Positions 26,398 through 35,275 of a DNA stretch of 41,146 bases are shown piece by piece. Below the pieces are notes generated by a model, which saw only the letters and a list, made by a program, of their open reading frames with translations, was not told the origin of the DNA and searched no databases. Numbering within the stretch: position 1 is the first letter of the stretch; each line of letters begins with the position of its first letter. A program made the translations under genes and the position numbers. The stretch lies in assembly GCA_019746975.1 (NCBI GenBank), contig JAIERK010000212.1, positions 1 through 41,146 on the forward strand, given 5' to 3'. Origin of the DNA: Candidatus Obscuribacterales bacterium. Lineage in GTDB: Bacteria > Cyanobacteriota > Vampirovibrionia > Obscuribacterales > Obscuribacteraceae.

Positions 26398-26856
26398 ATG
26401 AGATTTCCTGAACTCCTACAGCGAAGAAAAGGTGTGAGCGGCTCGTTGCAAAGAAGGCGCAGAGTTACGGTCTTTTCGACCGCGGTTATAGCCCTCCTCT
26501 CCACGGTTGTCGTCAGCGTCCTGAGTAGCTGTGGTGCGCACACGATCGGCAGTGTCGAACTCGGCAAGAAGGTCTACGTTGAGTTGGTCGACTGGCACAT
26601 ATCTGGACTCTGGATTTTTAACTGCCCGATTTGCTGGATTCGGGTAGTCAACTACAACGACGTGCCCGTAAAAGAGGTCAGGGTTAGGTTCAAAACCTTC
26701 GGATACAACGGACAAGAGCTCTCGGAAGGTACGTACACAATGGAAGGAACGATCGGCGCTCGTTCTGTCAAAAACTTCGTGGAGCAGACCGTTGGTGTAG
26801 TCGATCTGGAAAGCGACATGCTCAGTATCGAACTGGATGCTGTCGAACCGGATTGA
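26398..26856 (+). CDS. Predicted lipoprotein, unknown function
   Basis: 152 residues. A basic n-region (RRKGVSGSLQRRRRV), a hydrophobic core and the lipobox VLSSC with lipidated Cys at about residue 45 suggest export and lipid anchoring. The unusually long n-region means the true start could be downstream. The mature part of about 107 residues looks beta-rich (VYVELVDWHISG, VRVRFKTFGYNGQELSEGTY), perhaps a FxLYD/immunoglobulin-like fold found in small bacterial lipoproteins. The stop is 30 bp from the convergent stop of the kinase gene. Upstream, 26234-26239 reads TATAAT and may be its -10. Confidence 0.7.
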   Translation: MRFPELLQRRKGVSGSLQRRRRVTVFSTAVIALLSTVVVSVLSSCGAHTIGSVELGKKVYVELVDWHISGLWIFNCPICWIRVVNYNDVPVKEVRVRFKTFGYNGQELSEGTYTMEGTIGARSVKNFVEQTVGVVDLESDMLSIELDAVEPD

Positions 26857-26886
26857 GCTGTGGTACCGTATGTGGTTGCTTCTCTG

Positions 26887-27984
26887 CTAATGTCGCAGGA
26901 TTGAAACCGCAATCACCAGAAGTGCAATCACGACAATTATTATAATCATAGTGCGCGGAAGCGCTTTCCTCGCCGGCTTTACCAGGTGAGAAGGCTCGGC
27001 ACCGCCCTTGATGGCTGTCAGATCTTCGCGAAACTCTTTGACAGTGTGATACCGCTGTGAGGGATCTTTTCGTAGGGCCTGCGCGACGACGTCACGCAAA
27101 CCGGCTTGTGTCAAAGTTATCGGTAGAAGTGGCGCTTCATCGTTGACGTGTGCCATGAGGACTTCGAGCGGACCATCTCCGGTGAAAGGAGGTCGGCCAG
27201 TTATCAACTCATGCAGAACGCAGCCGAGAGAGTAGATGTCAGAACGCGTGTCTATGTTCTTTCCAAGGCACTGTTCCGGACTCATGTAGCTCGGTGTGCC
27301 GAAAATTTCGCCAGTTTTTGTAAGATTCGGGCCGGAGTCGTCATCGCGGATCAATTTTGCAATACCGAAATCGACGAGCATCACCGATTCCGCGCCGCCA
27401 TCATTGACGATAACGATGTTACCTGGCTTGATATCGCGGTGAATTACACCTTTGCTGTGCGCGTGTTCGAGACCATGGGAGACTTGAATAAGTAGATCGA
27501 TTGCTCGGTCGGCAGGCAGCTTCTGTTTCTCTTCGAGAAGTTTTGACAGGCTGGTACCCTGGACGTAATCCATCACCAGAAAAGAGCGTCCTTCTCCGTC
27601 TATACCGAATTCGTTGACGGCGCAAATATTAGGATGCTTCAGCGCCGTGGCTGCTTTTGCTTCTTGCTGGAAGCGCTTGACCGAAGGTAAATCGTAGACG
27701 AATTTATGATGAATATACTTAATGGCGACCGGCCGATCGAGCAGCATATGCAGCGCCAGGTAGACGCGGCTCATGCCTCCGTCGCCTATGACATCGATGA
27801 TCTTGTAATGACCACCAATAACTTTTCCTATCATGATGTCTTTCGCCTGCGTATTTTCGCCGGTGGCTACGGCAGGTAGTTTTTCATGATAGGTAGTCTT
27901 GAGCTCGGCAAGGCGACGATCTTCTTCGTCCTCCTCTTGCACGGTTTTTTCAAGGTTTGGGTCATCCGGGGGCTTATTGGTCAT
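26887..27984 (-). CDS. Ser/Thr protein kinase with C-terminal membrane anchor
   Basis: 365 residues from ATG at 27984, chosen because GAAGG lies 5 bases upstream. The frame stays open to 28119, adding 45 residues with a Cys-rich stretch. The kinase domain covers about 55-320: IGDGGMSRVYLALHMLL, VAIKYIHH (ATP Lys), HRDIKPGNIVI (catalytic Asp), DFGIAK, GTPSYMSPEQCLG. All catalytic residues are present. An acidic N-terminal tail (EEDEEDRR) precedes it. The protein ends in one hydrophobic helix (TMIIIIVVIALLVIAVSI) with almost nothing beyond it, so unlike the kinase at 3684-5624 it has no sensor domain outside and must be steered by partners. TPR and lipoprotein genes are neighbours. Confidence 0.92.
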   Translation of the reverse strand: MTNKPPDDPNLEKTVQEEDEEDRRLAELKTTYHEKLPAVATGENTQAKDIMIGKVIGGHYKIIDVIGDGGMSRVYLALHMLLDRPVAIKYIHHKFVYDLPSVKRFQQEAKAATALKHPNICAVNEFGIDGEGRSFLVMDYVQGTSLSKLLEEKQKLPADRAIDLLIQVSHGLEHAHSKGVIHRDIKPGNIVIVNDGGAESVMLVDFGIAKLIRDDDSGPNLTKTGEIFGTPSYMSPEQCLGKNIDTRSDIYSLGCVLHELITGRPPFTGDGPLEVLMAHVNDEAPLLPITLTQAGLRDVVAQALRKDPSQRYHTVKEFREDLTAIKGGAEPSHLVKPARKALPRTMIIIIVVIALLVIAVSILRH

Positions 27985-28209
27985 GCAGCCTTCATTCCAC
28001 TCGCCAACCAACATTATAAGGGCAATTGCGCAATCGAGGTTGTGACAAATCCAACATGTCATATTGGTGTCAGTTTTTCCGGCTAAGGTTCTGTCATCGC
28101 TCCTCGCCGCCCAAAGCACTTAGTATCGCAAACATCTATCCATCATCCGACGGTGCCCTCTTCGGTGTGGGCTGAGAAGAGTCGAAGTGAACACAATGGA
28201 GAACCACGC

Positions 28210-28881
28210 ATGAGCCCAGATTATTCGGAGTTGGTCCCGGTTTCCAAAACAGTAAATCTAAGTCAGAGTGTGTATGACGACATTTACCAGCCACCTAAAC
28301 TTAAGGGAGGAGATCGCAATATAACAAACGAAGCGGCTAAACCACCTGCGGTATCAGACAAAAACACGACGACCTGCTAATCGACTCCGAAATCTCGCGC
28401 TCGCCGGAAGCGAAGCGTGCTTCCGTGGAAATGCGCTACAAGGACAAGATGGATGATCCTGATGTGAAAAAGTTCGTAGAGCAATACAAAATCCATTTCA
28501 GCGCAAAGTGGTATCGCCGGAGATGCTTAACTCCGTTCAAAATCTGGGAAAGAAGGCTTGGGGAGACGACAACCTGCAGAAATGATGAGCGAACTCGGCA
28601 AGGTCGACGGCGTTGATATCAAGTTCGAAAAGGACATCGATACGGCGGGCCGCAATTGGAAGAACGGGTCGGGCGATCCGAGTCATGGGGGCGTGCGGGT
28701 GGAGATCAAAACAGCGCTTGACGGCTCAAACGCACAAGCCACGCGACACGATTCAAGTCCTTACCCTTTCGGGAGTGATAAAAAAAGCGAGATAAGCTTG
28801 GCGGAAGCTGCAATGTCATTGGTATCGCCGCCTAAGGCAGATGAGCGTTTCGAATTGCCGGAACGAATCTTTCGACGATAA
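28210..28881 (+). pseudogene. Unknown gene in three shifted frames (probably one intact protein)
   Basis: ATG at 28210 has GGAG about 8 bases upstream. The frame stops at 28380, but the protein continues in the next frames. Piece 1 ends PPAVSDK. Piece 2 runs LLIDSEISRSPEAKRASVEM to QYKIHFSAK. Piece 3 is SPEMLNSVQNLGKKAWGDDN. Piece 4 runs MMSELGKVDGVDIKFEKDID to the stop at 28881. The three breaks are all -1 and fall at A runs (28360-28364, 28505-28507, 28580-28582); one extra A at each gives a continuous protein of about 225 residues. No family recognised, no signal peptide. Mostly polar and helical. Either a young pseudogene or, more likely, base-call errors in an intact gene. Confidence 0.7.
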
Positions 28882-28930
28882 TTGTTAAAACCCGGCGAGC
28901 AAAGCTTATATTCCATCTAGTAAGACGTAA

Positions 28931-28977
28931 AATATCCTTGTGGTTTTCAGCACCTCTGGTGCAGCCACGAGGATATT
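28931..28977 (+). promoter_or_regulatory. Two-tier hairpin in the leader of the fumarase gene
   Basis: Outer stem AATATCCTTGTGG (28931-28943) pairs with CCACGAGGATATT (28965-28977), 13 bp with one G-T pair. Inside it, GCACC-TCT-GGTGC (28950-28962) makes a second 5-bp stem. No T run follows. It is 80 bp upstream of the fumarase ATG, so it may be a leader RNA structure that controls expression or message stability, or the transcript end of the upstream gene. Confidence 0.6.
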
Positions 28978-29059
28978 CGCGTTGGACCGCCCTTGTCGTG
29001 AGTGTGAAGGCGGTCGCCGACAGCCTCTTACCTTGTTCAAAAAGATCAGGAGCGCAATC

Positions 29060-30703
29060 ATGTCTCACAGTTCGAGCAGCATTTTCAAGCTTGGCAAGGA
29101 TTCGACAAATTACAAACTCTTAAGCAAGGACTACGTGTCGGAGGATACCTGGCGTGGCAAAAAAATGCTCGTCGTCCAGCCGGAGGCGTTGACCCTACTT
29201 GCCAAGGCTGCTTTCACTGACGTCTCACACCTTTTGAGAACCGAGCACCTCACCATGCTCCGCAGCATTTTGGAAGACCAGGATGCCTCCTCCAACGATA
29301 AGTTCGTTGCGACCGAGCTTTTGAAAAACGCCAGTATTGCGGCTGGCGGAACATTGCCGATGTGTCAGGACACCGGCACCGCCATCGTCGTCGCTCATAA
29401 AGGTGAGCATGTTTGGACTGATACGGATGACGCATCTGCAATCGAGCAGGGGATCAAGAAAACCTACAATGATTGCAATCTGCGTTACAGCCAGATGGCG
29501 CCGATATCCATGTATCAGGAAGCGAACACCGGAAGTAATCTGCCCGCACAAATAGAGATCTACTCAGATCCGGGAGATAGCTACGATTTCCTGTTCATCG
29601 CCAAAGGCGGCGGCTCCGCTAATAAGACTTTCCTGTTTCAGGAGACCAAGTCGGTTTTAAACCCAGAAGCATTGACCAAGCTGTTGACAGACAAAATCGC
29701 AGGTTTGGGCACGTCGGCGTGTCCCCCATACCACCTGGCTGTCGTTATTGGTGGTCTGTCCGCGGAGATGACTCTGAAGACGGTCAAGTTGGCAAGCTGC
29801 CACTATCTTGATTCACTGCCGACCGAAGGCGATCGTCAGGGCAGTGCTTTTCGTGATGTCGCACTGGAAAAAGAAATTCTCGAGATTACGAGAAAGCTAG
29901 GAATCGGTGCGCAGTTCGGCGGCAAGTATTTTTGCCACGACGTCAGGGTGATAAGGCTTCCGCGACACGGAGCCAGTCTGCCAATCGGGCTGGGTGTCTC
30001 TTGCAGCGCCGATAGGCAAATTCTCGGAAAAATCAACAGCGAAGGCATCTGGCTCGAGCAGCTCGAGACTGATCCTGCCCGCTTCTTGCCTGAAGTCGAT
30101 CAAGCCGATCTCGGCGGAGATACCGTCAGGGTCGATCTCAGTCGTCCGATGAAAGAGATAATCGGTCAGCTTTCCGGGAAGCCTACAGGTGCGAGGCTTC
30201 TTTTGACCGGTACGTTGCTTGTCGCGCGCGATATCGCTCATGCAAAATGGAAAGAGGCTCTCGAGCGCGGCGAAGACTTGCCTGCGTACACACGTGAGCA
30301 TCCGATTTATTATGCCGGTCCAGCTAAGACGCCGACGGGATATGCATCTGGCTCGTTCGGACCGACGACGGCCGGACGCATGGATTCCTATGCGGACATG
30401 CTGATGTCTCGCGGCGCGAGTTTGGTCACACTTGCCAAAGGCAACCGCGGTAAGGTCGTAAAGGACGCTTGTGGTAAGTGGGGAGGTTTTTACCTGGGCA
30501 CCATCGGTGGTGCGGCGGCGCGCCTGGCCCAAGATTCGATCAAGAAAGTCGAGACGATTGATTATGCCGAACTCGGCATGGAAGCTGTCTTTAAGGTGGA
30601 GATCGAAGACTTCCCTGCTTTCATCGTTATCAACGACAAAGGCGACGACTTCTATGCCACCATCGCAGAACAGCGTGTCGCGCTCGCCGCATCGAAGGGA
30701 TAA
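29060..30703 (+). CDS. fumA: Class I fumarate hydratase (4Fe-4S)
   Basis: 547 residues, nearly the same length as E. coli FumA (548). It interconverts fumarate and malate in the TCA cycle in the cytoplasm. The three cluster-binding Cys are in the expected places: Cys102 in LPMCQDTG, Cys221 in SACPPYHLAVVIGG and Cys315 in GVSCSADRQ, each offset by three from E. coli 105, 224 and 318. The C-terminal beta domain is complete (THE-type stretch GARLLLTGTLLVARDIAHAK, then GPTTAGRMDSY). Start ATG at 29060 has AGGAG 8 bases upstream; the longer open frame from 28940 crosses the leader hairpin and is not used. Class I enzymes are iron-dependent and oxygen-sensitive. The next gene starts 3 bp after the stop, so they are cotranscribed. 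Confidence 0.96.
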   Translation: MSHSSSSIFKLGKDSTNYKLLSKDYVSEDTWRGKKMLVVQPEALTLLAKAAFTDVSHLLRTEHLTMLRSILEDQDASSNDKFVATELLKNASIAAGGTLPMCQDTGTAIVVAHKGEHVWTDTDDASAIEQGIKKTYNDCNLRYSQMAPISMYQEANTGSNLPAQIEIYSDPGDSYDFLFIAKGGGSANKTFLFQETKSVLNPEALTKLLTDKIAGLGTSACPPYHLAVVIGGLSAEMTLKTVKLASCHYLDSLPTEGDRQGSAFRDVALEKEILEITRKLGIGAQFGGKYFCHDVRVIRLPRHGASLPIGLGVSCSADRQILGKINSEGIWLEQLETDPARFLPEVDQADLGGDTVRVDLSRPMKEIIGQLSGKPTGARLLLTGTLLVARDIAHAKWKEALERGEDLPAYTREHPIYYAGPAKTPTGYASGSFGPTTAGRMDSYADMLMSRGASLVTLAKGNRGKVVKDACGKWGGFYLGTIGGAAARLAQDSIKKVETIDYAELGMEAVFKVEIEDFPAFIVINDKGDDFYATIAEQRVALAASKG

Positions 30704-30706
30704 GCG

Positions 30707-31804
30707 ATGCATATACGCCGACTCGCCACGTTTCTTGCTACGATGTTGGCGGTTTTCGCCCAATCACCGTCTCATTCAGAAACGGCACATGATACCGCCG
30801 CCATTCCCGTGAAGGTGCATAAGCCGGACAGCTTCGCTGTTGCGCCCTGGGTGATCAACTCCAGCTCTCAGGGTGATCTCAACAAAGACGGACTGGCGGA
30901 CGTCGCTCTCATCATATCTCGTGACGGCAACGGCTCCTATCCAGAAAATCGAAAACTGATCGTGGCATTGAAGAGGAAAGACGGCAGCTTTGAAAAGGTT
31001 GTCGACAACGAGAGTGCGACTGCTTTGATGTGTGGTCCGTCAGGCGGCATCCCGCAGGTCGAGATCAAAAAAGGTGTTTTGACTGTCAGTCACTATTGTG
31101 GTTCGCGCGAACGCTATGAATACTGGCACAAGTATCAGCTTCGCAACGAGCAGTGGCTGTTGATCGGCTACACAGCCAAGAGTTATGACAGTTTGCAGCC
31201 CGATGATCAGAAGTCCTTGGACCTCAACACCATGACCGGCGAAGTTTCATGCAGCTATAACCATAACAAGAAGTCAAAGCACGAACGCATACTTGAACTG
31301 TGGGCCTCGCCAATCAGCATGGATGAGCCTTCACCATCGGACTGGGGGGCACCTGCCGTGCGCTTGCAGGTGGCTGGAAAGCCATCGCCGGTAGTGACGA
31401 TTCAAGCGGTGCATTCCAAGAAACAGCTGTTCGTCAAAACGCAGATGGAAGGCGGCACTTTAGTCGCAGGCGATATAACACTGAGTGATGCGAAAGGCAA
31501 TCCGATTTCGCCCGATTATTCGCGTACGACGATCTACGGCTACATCGTAAGTGCGTATGATTTGAAGAACGGTCACTTGCATGAATTGCTCACCAAGATT
31601 CCTTCGGATCAAAGTGATGAGCCGCTCCTGCGATTGACTGTAAGCGTGAAAAATGCCGAAGCTCCGTCCGGAAAACTAAGCACCGGAGGTAAATGTGCCG
31701 GTGCGATTTTCCTTTCGCGCCATCACGGTGCGCCGCAAATCCAGGACATAAATATGCGCAACGGCGATTGGATTCATCCATTCATCTGCGATACACGGGA
31801 TTAA
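30707..31804 (+). CDS. Secreted protein with FG-GAP/EF-hand-like calcium motif
   Basis: 365 residues. An N-terminal signal peptide (RRLATFLATMLAVFAQSPSHS, about 4-24) points to export. Residues about 53-68 read SSQGDLNKDGLADVALII, the DxNxDGxxD calcium loop and beta strand of FG-GAP (integrin-alpha/VCBS) repeats; only one such unit is visible. Two Cys pairs suggest disulfides. The rest is beta-rich, with no enzyme motif. The ATG is 3 bp after the fumarase stop and its ribosome site (AAGGG) lies inside the fumarase end, so translation is coupled. Functional link to fumarase is unclear; it may just share the transcript. Confidence 0.8.
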   Translation: MHIRRLATFLATMLAVFAQSPSHSETAHDTAAIPVKVHKPDSFAVAPWVINSSSQGDLNKDGLADVALIISRDGNGSYPENRKLIVALKRKDGSFEKVVDNESATALMCGPSGGIPQVEIKKGVLTVSHYCGSRERYEYWHKYQLRNEQWLLIGYTAKSYDSLQPDDQKSLDLNTMTGEVSCSYNHNKKSKHERILELWASPISMDEPSPSDWGAPAVRLQVAGKPSPVVTIQAVHSKKQLFVKTQMEGGTLVAGDITLSDAKGNPISPDYSRTTIYGYIVSAYDLKNGHLHELLTKIPSDQSDEPLLRLTVSVKNAEAPSGKLSTGGKCAGAIFLSRHHGAPQIQDINMRNGDWIHPFICDTRD

Positions 31805-31851
31805 TATAGAAGAGTGACGATTCGCTTCTTAATTCACCGGATATGGTACCG

Positions 31852-33003
31852 TTAGCCTTGCTTGGTACGACGCATCTTTAGCGAAAGAAACATCAAGACC
31901 ATTGCAAATGCGAATAGAGCAAATGCAACCAAGGGACGGAACGCAATCCAGCCAATCGCGATGGTGATCAGGCTCAAGGTGAGCGAAATTGGAAAGGCAA
32001 ACAACACGATACTGAATCCGGCCAGATCGCCAACGAAAGGTATCACACCAAAAATTGCTCGGATTGGTGATGCCATGCTGACCATTCCCCCGAACATGAG
32101 TAACACACCTACCAGGCGTAGCATCCAGGTAATCACGGCGTTTTCGCGTTCTGCAACTTTGAACATCTCCTGGGCCGACATATCTCCGGCCTGGACCAAC
32201 TCGATGCTATTGCCATTGCTCGCAGTGTAAGCCACCAATCGATTTTGCTCTTGTTTCGCTACGACCGAGTAGTCGCCTATGGGTGCGAATTCAAACGAAA
32301 TTTTCTCGTCACCGACGCTGGGATACGATGGGTTGGTGCCGACATAGAAGTGTCCGTCTACAAGATGGAGCTTATGACTCCTCGCTGCTGGGAGAGTAGT
32401 AATGTGTGTGTCGACATCGACTCTAAAGGGTTTTACCGGAATTTTGTTGACGATTCCACTCTCCAAAGAGAATTTACCCAAGTTCACGGCATCGGCTTGT
32501 TGCTTGAGTGGACCGAATTCGAAGGACCTTGGATTGGCGTGTCCTGACGGATGATGAAAGCTGTTGGAGTCGATTAACGCTTCGCTCCAGGCAGGATCGT
32601 ACCTGTACTCCGTGATTGTCTCTGTTCCGCCGCCGAGTTTGTCGTGAGATGTCGTGCTTGTATCTTCTGTCCACTGATACATCTGCACTGCTCGATTCAA
32701 TTTTAGTGCGTTCACCTTGATGCCGAAATCTTGATCCTGGAGCTGCTCTTTTGTCGTAGCCTTGCCTGTGATGTGAACGAGCTTGCCTTCGTTTTCCGGT
32801 GTCAAATCCTGGGCTGTAATTGAGATAACGCTCTTCTCGCCTTCTTGAAGCGCCCTTTCCTGATTGATTGCGCGCGACTCGTTCCAGAGTTCCAGTGGAA
32901 AAGCACCGACAAACATGAGGAAACCGATGAAGGCTGCCACGAATGATCCTCCGACGTTGCCCGACCAGCTTGATGTTGTTCTTTCTGAAAAAATGTCTGT
33001 CAT
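31852..33003 (-). CDS. TMEM43 (LUMA)-like membrane protein
   Basis: 383 residues from ATG at 33003, with GGAG about 6 bases upstream; the frame extends 9 codons further without one. One membrane helix near the N terminus (FVAAFIGFLMFVGAFPLELW) is followed by a large soluble domain of about 230 residues containing GKLVHITGKATT, RAVQMYQWTED and a YDPAWSEALIDS stretch. Three to four helices sit at the C terminus (ITWMLRLVGVLLMFGGMVSM, LAGFSIVLFAFPISLTLSLI, WIAFRPLVAFALFAFAMVLM). This is the layout and motif set of the TMEM43 family (PF07787), known from animal nuclear membranes and many bacteria. The bacterial function is unknown. Convergent with the fumarase operon. Confidence 0.85.
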   Translation of the reverse strand: MTDIFSERTTSSWSGNVGGSFVAAFIGFLMFVGAFPLELWNESRAINQERALQEGEKSVISITAQDLTPENEGKLVHITGKATTKEQLQDQDFGIKVNALKLNRAVQMYQWTEDTSTTSHDKLGGGTETITEYRYDPAWSEALIDSNSFHHPSGHANPRSFEFGPLKQQADAVNLGKFSLESGIVNKIPVKPFRVDVDTHITTLPAARSHKLHLVDGHFYVGTNPSYPSVGDEKISFEFAPIGDYSVVAKQEQNRLVAYTASNGNSIELVQAGDMSAQEMFKVAERENAVITWMLRLVGVLLMFGGMVSMASPIRAIFGVIPFVGDLAGFSIVLFAFPISLTLSLITIAIGWIAFRPLVAFALFAFAMVLMFLSLKMRRTKQG

Positions 33004-33217
33004 ATCAATCTCCGCTAAGGGCGATAACACCGATTATAGGATTGCGGAGCTCCAGTACTCCGAACATACACTTTACTTTCATGAACGGCTTCTCTTGTGC
33101 TGCATTCTTTCGTTTTGATTGGACTCGGAATTATGAGCGTTGGCGAATTCGACATGTTTAAAACCGAGGAGCTGGGCATATGAATATCTGGTGCCTCAGT
33201 CGTTTTTGTGCAGATAA

Positions 33218-34456
33218 TTGTCTAGCGAATTAGTCAACTCAGACCTCCCAGACGCTCACCGGACGACAATTCGGTTCGGCGAATTCCTGGCTGCATTGGA
33301 CCTGCTTCCGTCGGATGACTTGGTCAACGCGCTCAAAGCTTCGAAGCAGTTGGGAATACCGATAGGGCGTACTCTCGTCGTTCGACGCCAGATCTCCAAC
33401 GAAGATCTTGGTCGATTGCTTGAATTTCACGGGATCTACAGACGCGGTCTGTGCGATCTCGAGCATGTGCGTGAAGCGTTCAAAATTACCAAAGACAAGG
33501 GGTTAAACATAAAAGATTCGCTCGAGGCGATTGGATGTCGCGTCGATGAAATCGAGTCTGTCAGATTGGGAGAACTATTATTGGCGGCGCAACTTTTGGA
33601 TGTCGATCAGCTCAACAGCGCGCTTTCTTTGCAAGATTTGAGTGGATTGCCACTGGGGCGTGTGCTGTGCTTGCACTTCAATTTTGCCAGCGAGCTGATT
33701 GATGCTGCTTTAGGGTATCAATCCAGTATTCGCCAGAAGCAAATTTCTTACGCTGACGCGGTCGATCGGCTGAAGATTATTCCGTTGTCGCTGCCACCGA
33801 CTATGATGAAACCGGTCATCGAGCTGGAATTGAGAGATCTTCTGGTCGCTGGAAAGGTGTGCACGGAAAACGATTTAGTGACCGCTACTAATTTTGCACT
33901 AGCTAACAACCTGCCTCTGGAGCAGGTTCTTAAGACTTTCGATTACCTTGATCCCACGCTTGTTTCAGCCACCCTGGGCTTGAGCAAACTCGTTGAAGGT
34001 GGCTATGTCACTGGGCATGAAGCGGTCAACTTTCTGCTCAACGCCGATCTGACGCGCAAAGGTTCGGCGGACGCGAAGGAAGAGAAGAGCGGCGATGTGC
34101 TAAATTTGCATAAGTTCCTTCTCGCGTGTGGATTCTTGAATCCACAAGACATCAAGGAGATTGCTCGCATCATCGTTACGCGTAAGCGTGAGTTCGGAGA
34201 GTTGGTGGGTGTTCCCGTGGATGAGTCCACGACAAAGGAAGAGTTGCAAAAGATGGTTTTTGATTGTTTCGCTTCGGACAAGCTTCTTTCCGACCTGCTC
34301 CATAAGATGTTCGGCAGTGATGAACTTGTAATTACACACGCTCGTAATCTAGTCGACCTGCTCGCCATCCACGGTGCTACTGTCGAACAAGCGATTCTCA
34401 GCTTCGCGTCGATCCGGCGAGATGTTGCTAAGTTCAATACCATATCCGGTTCATAA
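33218..34456 (+). CDS. Protein made of GspE_N/MshEN-like repeats only
   Basis: 412 residues from a TTG at 33218. The N-terminal 340 residues are three to four repeats of about 100 residues: RFGEFLAALDLLPSDDLVNA with IPIGRTLV, RLGELLLAAQLLDVDQLNSA with LPLGRVLC, LRDLLVAGKVCTENDLVTAT with LPLEQVL, and a partial LHKFLLACGFLNPQDIKEIA. These match the repeats at the end of the 1182-residue protein at 10262. The parent domain is the N terminus of type II secretion/pilus ATPases, a cyclic-di-GMP binder in MshE; Arg in RFG/RLG is kept in the first two repeats. There is no ATPase, signal or membrane part. The start is doubtful: TTG has no ribosome site, whereas ATG at 33180 has GGAG upstream and sits one -1 shift away, so a base may be missing at about 33213-33219. 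Confidence 0.85.
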   Translation: MSSELVNSDLPDAHRTTIRFGEFLAALDLLPSDDLVNALKASKQLGIPIGRTLVVRRQISNEDLGRLLEFHGIYRRGLCDLEHVREAFKITKDKGLNIKDSLEAIGCRVDEIESVRLGELLLAAQLLDVDQLNSALSLQDLSGLPLGRVLCLHFNFASELIDAALGYQSSIRQKQISYADAVDRLKIIPLSLPPTMMKPVIELELRDLLVAGKVCTENDLVTATNFALANNLPLEQVLKTFDYLDPTLVSATLGLSKLVEGGYVTGHEAVNFLLNADLTRKGSADAKEEKSGDVLNLHKFLLACGFLNPQDIKEIARIIVTRKREFGELVGVPVDESTTKEELQKMVFDCFASDKLLSDLLHKMFGSDELVITHARNLVDLLAIHGATVEQAILSFASIRRDVAKFNTISGS

Positions 34457-34550
34457 TGTATTAAAACCAAATACGGATGGTCCGAATTGGTCGGTTCAAA
34501 CCCCTTGGATCAGTTAGAATTGGTGCAGCGGGACGATATCGAATTCTGCT

Positions 34551-34636
34551 ATGAGACTGCGTCAAGAAAAGATCTTTGCTCGCCATAACATCAGGATCCC
34601 GCGCTCTACTCAGTGCGATTGGATGCAAGCCACGTT
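34551..34636 (+). mobile_element. IS66-family transposase scrap
   Basis: The frame at 34551 reads LRQEKIFARHNIRIPRSTQC, then DWMQA, the well-known IS66 TnpC segment (pattern LYRQEQIFARHGxxIxRSTLCDW). Homology stops on both sides within a few codons. It is an internal fragment of about 28 residues, a relic of an insertion. No IS66 ends can be seen. Confidence 0.7.
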
Positions 34637-35275
34637 TGGTTATGGCGTGTCAGCCTTATTTCGCCATTCAGGGAGTTACGGGACTTGCGATGATTCACTT
34701 GCGGTTATCCGCATTAATCCTTCTGATGCTCTCCTCTTGGTCCTTTACAATGTTTAGGCTGATTGTATTGAACCGTTCGTGTCCTGCTTACGCCGGGTTC
34801 ATTACTTACTGCAGGCGCGGGCGGAGTCAGTGACTCTTTTACGTAGGGACAGGGGAAGGGCATCCCTAGGGCGTTTTAGCCCATTCGTGTAACCTCCTTT
34901 TCACGTCGCGCGACCAGGATCCTTACCGTCGGTCTAATCCAAACAATGTCGAACAGCATCGGTCGGTACCGTATTTGGTGCTTGAACGTCCGCCGCGCCC
35001 ATTGGCTAACATCTTGAAATCAAAAAGACTATCACCCAAAGGTTGTATTGCGAAAGCTCGAAGAAAGTGGAGAAATGTCGTATCCGTCTTGATAGGCTCT
35101 CAAGGGCCTGGAGTCCCTATCCATCCAGATTCCCGCGTGTGGGTTGATACCGCATGCGGTGTCGGCTCGGGTTGATGGATGAAACATAAAAGGTTATTCT
35201 CGGACGGATATTCGGACATACGGACCCGTGACTAGACAAACTGTAAAATAGTGCATGCAGCTTGGAGAGAATTGA
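34637..35275. other. Noncoding accessory stretch with short palindromes
   Basis: About 640 bp with no supported gene. A 12-bp perfect palindrome ACCGCATGCGGT lies at 35149-35160, inside a wider weak inverted repeat (CCATC at 35121, GATGG at 35175). GGGC-GTTTTA-GCCC lies at about 34868-34883. It may be degraded IS66 surroundings or an unrecognised RNA. The gene at 35276 has its ribosome site (GGAGAG) at the right end of this stretch. Confidence 0.5.

Noticed and set aside
27985..28119. Extended N terminus of the second kinase with a CWIC...C cluster
   Set aside because: The nearer ATG has a good ribosome site and the upstream starts have none; the Cys cluster is probably untranslated.
34480..34520. 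GGTTCAAACCCC as a tRNA T-arm
   Set aside because: No matching acceptor, D or anticodon arm can be drawn around it.
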